Shown here: positions 11,269 through 22,318 of the stretch, piece by piece
Layout: every line of letters begins with the position of its first letter
Numbering within the stretch: the first letter of the stretch is position 1
Source: Aphrocallistes beatrix
Lineage: Eukaryota > Porifera > Hexactinellida > Sceptrulophora > Aphrocallistidae
Direction of reading: 5' to 3'
Length of the DNA: 64,000 bases
Assembly (NCBI GenBank): GCA_963281255.1
Contig: OY725496.1
Coordinates: forward strand, 2,728,001-2,792,000
Notes under the pieces: generated by a model
Databases searched by the model: none
What the model was told of the DNA's origin: nothing
The model's input: only the letters and a program-made list of their open reading frames with translations
Program-made: the position numbers and the translations under genes

Positions 11269-13863
11269 TCCTATAAACATATGGTTTGGCTTACAGCATA
11301 CGATAAAATTAGAGCTATAAGAGATGTTAAGCGTGTGCAGGTATCTCCGTCAAGTAATACTCGCAGATTCCAAACCATTTTTGATTCTCATTTCTAGTTT
11401 TGAGATACAGCGTCTCAAAGTCTGTTTTTTTCGTTTGTCGCTAGCACATCTTAATAGTAGAAATCCGGCCACTCAAAGAATTGTTAAGGACATACCAAGA
11501 AACAAATGCTTCCAAAATCGAATCATAGATAATCTATCATATTTGCCACTTCATAAGACCAAAAGAAAGTTGAAATGACAAAAATTGCTAATTTTATCGG
11601 TGTCAGAGAAAAGGGCCTAATAACGGCAAAAATGTCTGTTTTTTGGGAAATCAGGAATAAAATCACCAAGTTATAAGATATCGAAAATAAAGTGGTCATA
11701 CGTTCATCGCCTAATGATATGGAACAACTCTTGAATCTTTCATACCTCTATCTCAAACCAATTTTGACTTAAAATTCTGTAAAGACGGTCAATTTTGAAA
11801 AACGCCCCGAGATTTAGAGATTTTAAGTTTAGATGTTAAGAAGAATTTAAAATGAGCTATTTAAAATGAACAAAAGAATTCACAGACATTTATTCGAATT
11901 TATACTGTTGATTTACGAATATTCGATCTAAATATTCACATAAAATAGCAAAAGTACCCTGAAAATGCACAAATTTCTTTGAGGTCCCTAACCCCGAATA
12001 TTTTGAGATAATTGTGGATAATAATTCATATTCCTAGCACAATGAAGTATAATATATCAGTTTAGAATGAATAAAGAGCTTCCAAAAGTCTACGACTTTT
12101 ATTTTCGAAGTTAGGATTTTCGAAAAATGTTACGTCATCATATGACAAAAATCTAAAAGCTTACATTTCATAGGATATAGTGCAATCTTTATCAATGAAT
12201 CATATATGTACCCTCATAAAAAGTATATTCGAAAGTGAGAACTAAGAATTTGGGCTTATATTCACAGAGATAGAGACATATCTCTTTTGGACCATAAGGC
12301 TACTGCCCTGATGCATTTTGTGGAAAATATTTTTCCCCCCACTTTTATTTTTATTCCATTTTTGGATTCTATAGACTCTAGGCTATCAATATCATCCCAT
12401 TTTGTGGTTTAATTGTATTTTTATTCGCTGAAATGGGTCATTTATCATTTTTTTTCTATATGGTTGATGTCCACTTCAAGAAACATTAAATTGGACTATC
12501 TCAGAATAATTTTTTCAATAAGTGTATTTATTCAATCGAGTCTAACATGAAATGAAGTCATGCTTTACCATTGAAAATTGACATAACAGTATAATATCAA
12601 CCATATTTGAGATCTATCGAAGCATAATTCAACATTTGTCTCTTTAAGATTTCAATATTGGGGTCGAAAGTTCAAAATAACCCGAAATAATCGAAAATTC
12701 GGCGGTCACTTGATTGATTCAACAATAAAATTAAAATAAATCAAATAAGAGCTAAAAATCGACGATAGAGCAATAAACTATGCTTGTTAGAAGTAGTATG
12801 AATACTGAAAGTAAATGATTTAACGTAGATTTTCTTGAGTTGCTGGATTTAGATTGTATTAATTTCAATAGGAGCCAAAAATAGAAATTCAAAATAATCA
12901 CGAGTTTGGAAATATGTACAAGTAAGCTGATATACTTAGAATACACTATTCATCCATCAACTGTGGATACTAAAACTAGCTAAGCGCTATCTTGTACTGA
13001 TTCAACGCTGTGCATACTGTCTAATACTAGCTATCAGTGCAGTAGCGTAATTAAATGGGGGTTTTCGACCGAATCTGGAAGGTCCAAAGCCAGAACTTTC
13101 AAAATAATTATCAAAAGTTCTCGAATTTTTCTCTACACATTATTAACGAGAAATGTATCCATTATTTAGCGTAATAGCCACATTTGGATACATATTTAAT
13201 GATTAGATTCGCCATTTTCTAATATATTAAAAGTTCTCCATAGAATTTGTACTACAATCAACTCAATGATAAGTCGAGAAATATTTATTTTTTGACAAAG
13301 GATTGTTTGAGAAACTTATATATTTTCGCATATATCCTTTTATTTAAGAGTACAATAGATCATATATCTTCAATAATTTTTAAGATATGACATCGGCCTC
13401 TTTGGGACCATAGAGAGATATTATGCTCGAACTTTATCTATAGTAAGCGATATATCACGAACAAATTGTCGGATCCGAATAAATTCTTTTTTGAAACGAT
13501 CAGAATTTTATTTCTGATCTCAAATAGGCGATTTCCCGAGCATTATATAAATGAACTCCCTTATAGAGCTATTTTGTTTGGATTTTATTTGGCCATTCTT
13601 CTAAATCTTTGTGTTATATAATCTCCAATGGTGCCAAAACAATGTTAAGGTCCAAATCATAAAAAAAATATCAAACAAGTTAAAAACTAATTGGTGAATT
13701 TTTAGTAACGCTAAACTTTAGGGGGTTAACTCTTAAAAATCAAAATAAATACCGTCTAACTAGTACTATCAGATGGTAGAGCGCTCAGTAATACAATGAA
13801 ATTAACAATAAAAAGTTTTGCCGTTTTTTTTACTCCAGGCAAAGTTTTTCGAGGGCGGTATCC
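11269..13863 (+). mobile_element. TTAA-1 copy interrupted by another element
   Basis: Same internal order as the copy at 6023, ending with the intact terminus ...TTTTTCGAGGGCGGTATCC and TTAA at 13864-13867. The left terminus is degraded (starts tcctataaacatatgg). A 748-bp foreign element sits at 12299-13046; without it the copy would be about 1.85 kb. It abuts the TTAA-2 copy ending at 11264. Confidence 0.75.
12299..13046. mobile_element. 748-bp insertion with GCTACTGC termini
   Basis: It breaks TTAA-1 sequence between 'ggaccataa' and 'ttaaatgggg', which are joined in uninterrupted copies (7082, 42301). Its ends are inverted: GCTACTGCCCTGAT at the left and ATCAGTGCAGTAGC at the right. The flanks suggest a short TAA duplication, but this is ambiguous. 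No convincing frame is present inside. Superfamily unassigned. Confidence 0.7.
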
Positions 13864-13867
13864 TTAA

Positions 13868-13955
13868 CTTTTAAAAATGTGACAGTGAGGTCATAATTCC
13901 ATGATGAGTCGACATTTTCGCCTGAGCTCAGAACTTAGTGGAGCTATTGCCAAAA
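13868..13955 (-). repeat. CRE-rep family fragment
   Basis: About 90 bp matching the reversed body of the family (attccatgatgagtcgac, then gagctcagaacttagtggag). It is wedged between the TTAA-1 terminus and the FB-1 hairpin. Confidence 0.55.
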
Positions 13956-14946
13956 GACTAGGGATGCGGTAGAAGATAGTTGAACTAATACATGAGCTGC
14001 CTTAAATCATTAACAAAGCACAATAGAGTTTAGGAATGTATTACCAGCATATATAAATATGGTGTCGGAGTACCCATATCCGTTGTTAAAATTCAGATTA
14101 GTCACCATATGGTTGCGCAATAGGTTATATTTGTGACAAATTTCGTGATTTTCAGAGGCCGTTTAGGGGCACTTCTAAGTGCTTTTATTATAAAATTTTT
14201 CTTATAGAACTGAGATATGAATGGGTTAATACGAAAAATTTGGAATTTTTTCATGGAATGTTGCTACATTCCAGTGTTGCTATGGAAACGTGTTTTGGTC
14301 AGTTGGGGTTATATCTTGCAAATTACAATAGCTAAACATTTAAATGAAATTCCATTTGATAGCGAATATACTATTTCCTATCAAGCGATAATATAATTTC
14401 GACCTCTAAATTCAATGGTTTATGAGATATTCGATAAATCACCAAATGTGACCAATATGATACATTGTCGAATATCTCGTAAACCATTGAATTTAGACGC
14501 CGAAATTATATTATCGCTTAATAGGAAGTAGTATATTCGCTATCAAATTGAATTTCATTTAAATGTTTAGCTATTGCAATTTGCAAGATATAACCCCACC
14601 TGACATAAACACGTTTCCATAGCAACACTGGAATGTAGCAACATTCCATGAAAACATTACAAATTTTTCGTACTAACCCATTCATATCTCAGTTCTATAA
14701 GAAAAATTTTATAATAAAAACACTTAGAAGTGCCCCTAAACGGCCTCTGAAAATCAAGAAATTTGTCACAAATATATCCTATTGCGCAACCATATGGTGA
14801 GTAATCTGAATTTTAACAACGGATATGGGTCCTCCGACACCATATTTATATATGCTGGTAATACATTCCTAAACTCTATTGTGCTTTGTTAATGATTTAA
14901 GGCAGCTCATGTATTAGTTCAACCATCATCTACCGCATCCCTAGTC
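13956..14946. mobile_element. FB-1 foldback element, 991-bp hairpin
   Basis: A near-perfect palindrome from gactagggatgcggtagaag at the left to its complement ending ctaccgcatccctagtc at the right, with its centre near 14451. Each arm is about 480 bp with few mismatches and the loop is only tens of bases. There is no coding capacity. Partial copies (one arm each) lie at 7967-8480 and 35095-35550, so this is a dispersed foldback/MITE family, not a local accident. Confidence 0.85.
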
Positions 14947-15520
14947 CCAAATCCGCAAGTTACTGTGAGGCCTTATATACAGTAGGCTATAATTACACAC
15001 ATTATACGCGAAACCTTTCAATCATAAATTAAAAGGTGCACAGAATAACTGTAATCCCTCAACTTCAGCAATGCAAACTTCTAAAAAAACATACATATGT
15101 GCTAACCACATAAAATACTCAGATTATTACTTTCAAATTGCGAAATTCGGAATCTACAGAATAAAATGCCTTATCATAGCCGCTGAGAACTCCATTCTAG
15201 CCTAAAATAATATATTTTAAAAGGTTTGAAAATAAGTATATATCATTTGTTAATAACTCATTAAATATTCACATTATTACTTTCAAAAATCTGATTCTAC
15301 ATTGTGAATACACTAGACGTTGAGATCTTGCTTATATCTTTAACAAAGCAATGGAGGTGTTTAAAATTAAAAAAACGGAGGTAATAAATTTTTCGAGAAA
15401 ATATTGAAGGTGCACACCTACACCATAAATAGGTCCTACATGCGAAATTTCGTAAAAATCAGAATGTCGAAGTGGCCCGCGCACGGACATGCATACAGAT
15501 TCCGTCCATGTCATAAGGGC
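14947..15520. other. No recognisable feature
   Basis: AT-rich stretch. The segment gttactgtgaggccttatat just outside the hairpin recurs at 35521 beside the FB-1 half copy, so the family may extend about 60 bp further. No gene is seen. Confidence 0.35.
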
Positions 15521-15524
15521 AACA

Positions 15525-16125
15525 GTGGCACGAAATGGTCAGATTCTGGAAGTAGCTATTTCTGTTGCAGATCGGGACTTAAAAAGTATTATTGACTAAT
15601 AGGTTTTCGAACCTAAAAAATCGATTGATGGAATCAGTTTTCTTCTATGGCATCAGGCATGCTCACTATGACGTCATCCAATATGGTACAAAGTGGTCAT
15701 AATCTAGAAATAGGTATTTCTGGTTTCTGAGATAGCGACTTAATAGGTATTATTTACATATAGGGTATCATTGTCTAAAAATTGAATGAAATATTGTTGT
15801 GTGGCTTCATATATGCGGGTTATGACGTCATCGTATATGGTACTTGTGTCATCGTTATAACTTGACACCTTTTAATGAATAAGTTATAACATATGAGGAA
15901 GTAATAAATATAAATAGAAGTTATTCAATCATCATTCCCATCATCACCATCACCACGAATAACGGTGTTTCCTAAAATATCTTGGTAATTTTATGCTCTT
16001 GGCTAGAAGGAGGCTTTCGAGTAGCAAACTTGCGATTTGTTAACAATATGGGATCACTGAGAGATATCATTCGAAAAAATATATCCTTGCAGATTTTCTT
16101 CAAAAGAAAACTTGCGAGCAAGACG
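15525..16125 (-). repeat. Dispersed repeat shared with 59640-60275
   Basis: The reverse complement of this segment matches 59640-60275 over several blocks: the 'cgtgccattg' region, a TGACGTCA-bearing block (15669, 15823), a GAT-rich microsatellite (about 15950) and the stretch around 16040. The two copies are 44 kb apart and in opposite orientation. The copy at 59640 is additionally interrupted by a LINE 3' tail. Nature unknown, probably a transposon. Confidence 0.6.
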
Positions 16126-16192
16126 ATCTAAATATCTCCGAACATAGGCGCCAAGTGAGAGAAAATAGAATAAAATCTGGGGGTCCAAAGAG
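16118..16192 (+). pseudogene. Short coding remnant related to the adjacent minus-strand relic
   Basis: The plus-strand frame reads NISEHRRQVRENRIKSGG. It resembles NIRRHRRQCR encoded on the minus strand near 16545, so the same kind of coding fragment appears twice in opposite orientation within 450 bp. It is too short to classify alone. Confidence 0.35.
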
Positions 16193-16519
16193 CGGGCGAA
16201 GCGAGTGACGGTAGGGGAAGTCTGGGGGCTTGACCCCAGAAAATTATTTAAATCTTAGATGCTCAAATATCGATGTACAGCTATTGTTGTTACCTAGGGA
16301 AAATAAAATCTCGGACTATCGTGGAAAAAAAAAGTCATTAGGATATATATTTAGTAGACTCAATTAATATAATTTGGGGTGTAGTTGTAACCTATAAGTT
16401 TCTGTGGAGTCCTGCCATACCTCAGCTTCTTCCACTGCTCCATTGTCCAGCACCACGGCCCCCCACAGGCTCCAAACCTGGGGTGGGCGCCTCCCCAGGG
16501 TCCAGACTTGGGGTGGGCA

Positions 16520-16963
16520 GTCCCCCCCAGGTACCTACACTGGCGCCTATGTCTCCGAATATTTTTGTTTGAAGTCTCGAGTCCTTCTTCAGATAAGTGC
16601 TCTAGTCGATGCCCTTCGTTAAATGTTGAGATGATTTCCGGTGCATGTGCTAACAATTGTAATGTAGGGGAAATATTAGCCTCTAGGGAAATCACGAAAC
16701 ACTGACAGGTGGATATTACTGCAAATATTTTCTTGTTCAGCGACTGTCTCAAGATGTGCTAGTAGAGAGGACAATCGGTTACGTAAACCTTTAGATGATA
16801 ATTCATTCAGAGGATTATGGGTGGGACTACTAAAATCTTCTCCGAAAACTGTGGTAGATTGGCTAGAGGAAACACTACCAACTACAATGTCTTCATCTGA
16901 GTTTTGAGTACCCGTACTCAATCTCGGGTATTTAGAAGGTGGTGTGTAAAAGGGTATCGCATT
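16520..16963 (-). pseudogene. Relic of an uncharacterised transposon-type protein
   Basis: On the minus strand a frame starts after a possible splice acceptor (CAACTTAG before 16963) and reads IPFYTPPSKYPRLSTGTQNS, then NICSNIHLSVFRDFPRG to a stop at 16676. A shifted frame continues LLAHAPEIISTFNEGHRLEH, LSEEGLETSNKNIRRHRRQC. The pattern LSEE(A/G)xExxNKxIRxxR is one I recognise from uncharacterised repeat-encoded proteins of many invertebrates; I cannot name its enzyme. A related stretch (NICSNIYLSMLRDFPW) occurs at 59540-59580. The frameshift and loss of similarity below 16520 mark it as dead. GC-rich duplicated sequence at 16440-16560 flanks it. Confidence 0.45.
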
Positions 16964-17172
16964 CTAAGTTGATATGTCGGTTCACTTCAGGTATTCTCTC
17001 CTGTCTTCTCAAAGGCTTGAGAATTTTCTCGGAGCTACATCATACGCAGTTTCTTCCTAACTATTGAGGACAATAAACTCGGATGCAATCGGAGATATTG
17101 TTTTGTTCTTTTGCGCAGTGAAGAATGTGTATGCTTCTTTGTTTTTCATGATGAAAAGAGCTATTTAAAAGT

Positions 17173-17205
17173 AAGTTGCGCATGCGCTACATCTAAAAAG
17201 TAGCT
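17173..17205. promoter_or_regulatory. NRF-1-like palindromes
   Basis: Contains TTGCGCATGCGCTAC and a degenerate AGCTCATGCGCTGC in strongly AT-rich surroundings, about 210 bp upstream of the minus-strand relic exon starting at 16963. GCGCATGCGC is the consensus palindrome for nuclear respiratory factor 1. Promoter function is inferred only. Confidence 0.35.
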
Positions 17206-17535
17206 CATGCGCTGCATTTATTTAAGTAGAGGTTTACATTATGAAATTTTGAACACTGACTTCCGGCGAATTTTTTAAACATTTTTATCCAGCTTTCAGG
17301 GTTGATACTCAACGTATTCTTTATTACCTCATATCTTATTTTAAATCATAAAACACAGGGCTGTTAACCGAATTCTTGAAATATTTCATTTTTAATCTAT
17401 CCAAATTTGAGCATCTTTCCCAATAGGTAATGTATTACAACAACACTATACTTTATACGTAGAGAGAAGTGATTGTGTATGGATAAGACTTTTGACAATG
17501 ACTGTCTTTTCTGGTTGAAGTTTAGTTCCAATATA

Positions 17536-17675
17536 AAATTAAGTCACTACTTATGGACCACCCTATGATTAATCGAGTTTTAATAGTAAGGATATTTATA
17601 TATATATATATATAAATATCCTTACTATTAAAACTCGATTAATCATAGGGTGGTCGATAAGTAGTGACCTAATTT
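17536..17675. repeat. 140-bp perfect-type palindrome built from CRE-rep termini
   Basis: The arms read aaattaagtcactacttatg... on one side and its complement on the other, with the centre (TA)n at about 17591-17613. Each arm contains the CRE-rep terminal module (ATCCTTACTATTAAAACTCG and its complement), so two termini face outward from one (TA)n tract. It would form a long cruciform or hairpin. Confidence 0.8.
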
Positions 17676-17834
17676 TGATTTGCTATCATTTCAAAACGAA
17701 TAACAGCAACTTAATTTGGTGAAAAGTATTAAACATTATACACTTGAGAGATATAGAATCCATCTTCAACAGGGGTCCTGCCATTGATGATGTGCTCTAT
17801 CCTGCCTCCACGATTTCCGATGGTTTTCTGCATG

Positions 17835-17960
17835 TTTGATGCTTTCTAGAGACCCAGCAGTCTTGCAGGAGCTCCAATTCTGGTCTTATCTGCAACAGTT
17901 CCATGCTGCTCAAAGTTCTGAACCATTTTCTTTATCGTTCTGGCAGCAGAAGCAGATTTA
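17835..17960 (-). pseudogene. Tc1/mariner-type HTH fragment
   Basis: The minus strand reads TIKKMVQNFEQHGTVADKTR then IGAPARLLGL before a stop. The pattern (T.....V..F...GSVADKPR.GRPR) is that of the helix-turn-helix linker region of Tc1/mariner-like transposases. Only about 30 residues survive. Confidence 0.4.
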
Positions 17961-18440
17961 CTACCATAATTTATTTTGTAGGCAACACAAGAGAACAAAG
18001 AACAAAGTTCATTCACTGATACTATGAAAACAAAGAAGCATGATCAATACTCAAAGACGCCTACAAAAGAAATTACAATAATAATGTATAATTCACAGTT
18101 TGGAGTAAGGTCATACATTATGTCGAACTAATGACCAGATCAGATTTGTGTTGAAAGTTCCCTCTAACAATTGCCCATCTACGGGAATGTTTGTCAATGC
18201 AAACGAAAAAGGGATAATGCTTTTAAAAGAATTATTATTTCTTCCTTCTCCCATTAGCTTTTCTTTTCTTGAGCGATGGCAGTATAATAACTTTTGGCGA
18301 CTATTTTATTCGTTCTCGGAACATCAACTCCACAATTTAGAGTACCAGTTGGAAAATCTTTGAGTTTCAAAATACCAACAACTTTGGTTACCGATCTAAG
18401 TTTCTAGATAGAGCAATATCACTAACATCTGCCGTATTTT

Positions 18441-18773
18441 TGACCATAACTCAGCCATTTTACGTGATAGAAGACTGAAATTTAATAGAATATGTATATT
18501 AATATATCTCACATATTATACAATTATTATCAACAAATATGACTCATCACTCTGTTATGACGTCATCATTAAGCATCAAAATTTAAAAAATTGACAAATT
18601 TGGTGATTTTTGGTGCAATAAAGATTATAACAATAGACAGACGTATTTAGATATGTTATCTCCCATTTAATTAATCAATGTGACCTCAGACGCCCACAGG
18701 GCGCCTCCGGCGGATACAAAGTGTCCGCCAGCCGCGCAGCGCAAGCAAGCGAAGCGCGCTTGTGTCTATTATA
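18441..18773 (+). repeat. CRE-rep copy, right half with GC-rich hairpin end
   Basis: Body sequence with one perfect TGACGTCA (18558), then the GC-rich terminal cluster: GCGCC...GGCGC, GGCGGAtACAAAGTGTCCGCC and GCGCAGCGCAAGCAAGC, ending GCGCGCTTGT. The corresponding left half lies just downstream at 18866-19095, so the order is scrambled by rearrangement or two insertions. Confidence 0.75.
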
Positions 18774-18865
18774 ATCTCTTTTGAAAATAGACATAAAAAC
18801 TAAATAAAAACATTATCATCGGAATGTTAATTGCACTCCGAGGTTTGTGAGGGTGCTGAATTCAA

Positions 18866-19095
18866 ATATCCTTACTATTAAAACTCGATTAATGTGTGTG
18901 TCTGTACGAGTTGTCTGTATGGAATCGATTGAAGAAACTACCTGGCCACAGAAAACTGATTTTTGGCATGTGGGAGTATTTTGGCTATGGCTCCACTAAG
19001 TTCTGACCTCAGACGAAAATGTCGACTCATCATGGAATTATGATGTCATTGTTACCTTTTTTTATTATTAGAAATTTCAGTTTTTCGAATACTTA
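18866..19095 (+). repeat. CRE-rep copy, left half
   Basis: Starts with the terminal module ATATCCTTACTATTAAAACT, a GT-rich tract, then 'gaagaaactacctgg' and 'catggaattatgatgtcatt' (the CRE palindrome has decayed by one base). It is truncated after the 'attagaaatttcag' segment. Confidence 0.7.
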
Positions 19096-19506
19096 GGGCG
19101 TTCAATATGTTCCAGGCCCAACTTTATATGTCAAAAGGTAACAAAGACAAAGTGTTTTCAATTCGTTTAATGAATTCGTTGCAGGATTGTGCTTCGAATG
19201 GTATGTTGGTTGCTGTGTTATTATTATAATTACTGGGTTAGCACACACGATTATAGACCCGGTTTACGGTCCTTATAAAGAATTTCAATTTTGCCATTGA
19301 AAAAGACTGGAAAACTATTTGTATGGATAAATTCCTCAAAATTGTTAAATAATATCGTTGAAGTGTAAAATAATCAAGAAGGCATGGAGAAGATGCAAAC
19401 GGGAGGTGTTCAGTTGAAAATTTTGTGATAAAAAGATGTTGTACTAATTAATGTGGATTTTTCCCAATTTTTTACCACTTAAAAGTGGGAAAAAACATAT
19501 ATTAAA

Positions 19507-19571
19507 TCGACGAGGCGCATGCGCTTCACCGACGAGGCGCATGCGCCTCAACGACGAAGCGCATGCGCCTG
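19507..19571. promoter_or_regulatory. Three tandem GCGCATGCGC palindromes
   Basis: Three units of about 21-23 bp, each cgacgaGGCGCATGCGCcTca with small variations, lie 106-170 bp upstream of the ATG at 19677. The core is the NRF-1 consensus palindrome. The sequence 'atattaaatcgacga' before them recurs near 21850 beside a further palindrome. This is a strong contrast to the AT-rich background; regulatory function is inferred. Confidence 0.45.
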
Positions 19572-19676
19572 AGATTTTAATGCTATTCAAGAATTAATAG
19601 GCTTTTCTTTGTAAATACTACAAATTTAATTCTTATTCTAACATTTACTATAATAATTTATAGAATTGCATTATTA

Positions 19677-19862
19677 ATGGCAGAAGGAACTTCTTCATTC
19701 TTAGAAGTGGATCCACTAAAAAACGTAAAATTGATGATCCCGAAGCTAAATTACCAACACAGATGCAGCCTCTAAATTTACCAATCAATACTGCTACGTC
19801 TTTAAACAAGAACACTGCAATTCAAGTTAATAATTCATTTGATGAAGTCAACTCGGTCAAAG
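19677..19862 (+). pseudogene. Possible first exon of an unrecognised gene (frame broken once)
   Basis: The ATG at 19677 opens MAEGTSSFL; after a one-base slip the frame reads RSGSTKKRKIDDPEAKLPTQ, then NKNTAIQVNNSFDEVNSVKG. It contains a KKRK basic cluster suited to nuclear import. It ends at AAAG|GTAATT, a plausible splice donor. The last part (FDEVNSVK, from 19833) lies in the inverted repeat arm and recurs inverted at 23448-23472, which suggests a transposon gene. The residue pattern looks protein-like, but I recognise no domain and cannot exclude chance. Confidence 0.35.
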
Positions 19863-20459
19863 GTAATTAGTACTGATCGAACAATGGCATATCATTCACA
19901 GATGATCTAACAGAGATATTAGAATTGGTCACCAACAGGGTTGGTAGATTTAATCCACCCCTGGGTTAAATCCAGGTTTAAACCGGGTTGGGCAAAATCC
20001 CCTTTTGTGGGTTAAGCCACACACATTATTATAAGTGAATTAACTTATAATAATTGGAATTCTTAAAAATCTAAGAATAAATAGGAATTCATAGAATTTA
20101 TAATTATTTCCGATGTTTCAACGAAAACTAACTATAATGCCTGACTATTTAATGCGGGTTTTTCTATACAGCAAACTAGGTTGTTACATAGAACACCTCG
20201 AGCAACCTAGATTGCTAGAAATGTGCTAGCAACCTAGGTTACTCTGTGCTTAGTATGTAGCAGCCTATGAGAAATAGTACTCGTATTACCGCTTTTATTC
20301 ATAGATTAATATTATTATTAATCGGTATGCCGTTATTTTATTTCATTAAATTTTCGGTATATAATAATAATAATACGTAATACGTAATATACAATTATTC
20401 CATGCTGATATGTTCAAGTGCGCTGTACAATGAAACTTTAAATCTATAAACTTTTTTAA

Positions 20460-21400
20460 GACAATGAACATATATAAATGATGATTTTGAATATGATGCG
20501 ATGTTTTACAGGCAGCCAGTAGAGGGATTTAACACGAAGAAGAGACGATGGAGTAGTTCTTGATGAGTTGTGAATAAGCCTTGCTGCAACACGTTGGAGT
20601 CGAGACCTGAGCAACCAGGGAGAACCATGTAAAAGATTGTTGCTATTGTAAAGATGAGAGGTTACTAGTACAAGGAGTTTAACGATAGTTTAGCATGGTT
20701 TACTGGAGAGATACTTCCTGATTCGATGGATATTCTAGAACTTTACGGATCTAGGAAAGATATCAATAGGTTGTTGTCGAACCAGGTACCCAATTTTACT
20801 TCTTTGGATGGCGAGATTAGAGAATTGCTAACAGAGATGCTATCAATGCAGAAATTTGAGATTTGTTGACGGGAATCGATGACGAGGAACTCAGTTTTGA
20901 TCATTGCTGAACAGCTTGTTGTTAAGAAACCTAGAACGGAGATTAGAGACACAGGATTGGATGAAAGTGAGAACAGATTTCTCAGAGTAAAGAGTTGGGT
21001 TTAAAAGAATGATAAATTTGAATATCATCGGCATAGCAGTTCATGTCGAGGAGGTGAGACCTAATGATATCAAAGAGCGAGCTGGTGGTATAAAGAGTGA
21101 AGAGAAGGGTACCAAGGCAGGAACCTTAGGGGAGTGGGAATGCTGTATTTAACGGGAGTGTCGAGTGAATTTGAACCACGGAAATGGATTGGGTTCTGCC
21201 AGAGAGATATTATTTGAACCGGGAGAAGTGTCACAAATCCCGAAATGTGTAGGAAGGCATGTTATTAGGATAGAATGGTCAGCAGTGTCAAATACATAGC
21301 TGAGACCCAAGAGGACGAGAAATGTGACGTGTTTTTTGGTTCTTGTGAAGAGGATGTCATTGGCTACCTTCAGGGTGCAGTACATTTAGACTTGGTGACT
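20460..21400 (-). pseudogene. CR1/L2-like LINE reverse transcriptase fragment
   Basis: On the minus strand near 21385-21150: LKVANDILFTRTKKHVTFLV, LLGLSYVFDTADHSILI, HFGICDTS; and at 20952-20743: KTEFLVIDSRQQ, DSISVSNSLISPSKEVK, LGTWFDNNL. These match the RT palm and thumb of the LINEs at 49980 and 58069. The YADD segment between is not found in frame, and frames break repeatedly. Left of 20460 the conserved 3' tail motif 'ttcaagtgcgctgtaca' (20413-20429) and AAT-type microsatellite mark the element's 3' end. Confidence 0.75.
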
Positions 21401-21909
21401 GCGTGCAGAGAGATTATAGCTCCCACATGCCCCTATAACGTGGACTGTGTACTATGTCTGTCCTTGAGTGCGTGACTATCATTAATTATATGTAGAGTTG
21501 ACAGTTTTACGAAATGTATTCTGACATCTACAGTAATAGCTATATTATTTAACATAATTGAGACCCAACCAAAGGATAATATCAAAAAATCCAGTTCAAT
21601 CCGGTTTAAACCGGGTTTAGCCAAGTGAGTTGGGTTAAACCTATTTAATCCGGGTTAAATTCCAACCTTGAACTCATCAATGTTAGAAAATATGATACTT
21701 GCAATTTTTACTAATGTTGAATATAATAAATTTTATTTAATTTCGTAAAAAATGATATTTGTAGTGTAGTATATGTGCCTATTGTTTTATGTGCATGTGC
21801 GTAATTGTTGTGCAACAATTACGCGCATGCGCATAAAATGATGTTTTCATATATTAAATCGACGAGTCGCTTTTAGTATATGAAAACATCGCATCACATT
21901 TAGAATCCT

Positions 21910-22175
21910 CATCATTTATAAAGCTGTTCATTCTCTTGCTCCTCTATACATCACCTAGCTTATAGAAAAGTCCAACCGTAATCTAAGATTTTCGAATGCT
22001 ATCCTCCCCAAACATACATACATTAATTCCTCAACTTGATCGTTCTTTTTATTTTGCAGCTCCTGTTGAATGGAATAACCTGCCTGCCTACATCCGGAAT
22101 GCTCAATCCATTACTATCTTTAAAAGTCTCTTGAAAACTCATCTTTTTCGGTTAGCCCATGAAACGCATTTAATA
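21910..22175 (+). pseudogene. LINE ORF2 C-terminal fragment
   Basis: The plus frame at 21996 includes LIPQLDRSFYFAAPVEWNNL then PAYIRNAQSITIFKSLLKTH, the conserved C-terminal block of CR1/L2-like ORF2 (compare AAPVEWNLLPLSIWNAPSLL in the copy at 58069). It is oriented opposite to the fragment at 20460-21400. Upstream codons are frame-broken. Confidence 0.7.
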
Positions 22176-22318
22176 ATACATGAATTTATACATATATACA
22201 CGCGCACAGACTTACACATATACTGTATATATAACATACATGCTGCACACATGCACTTCTTAATTCATTGTAAAAAAAATATCATCAAAGAATCATGTCA
22301 GAATGGGATAATTGTATA

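Noticed and set aside
21433-21624. Minus-strand frame between LINE parts
   Set aside because: No similarity to the LINE proteins in the same window; treated as chance.
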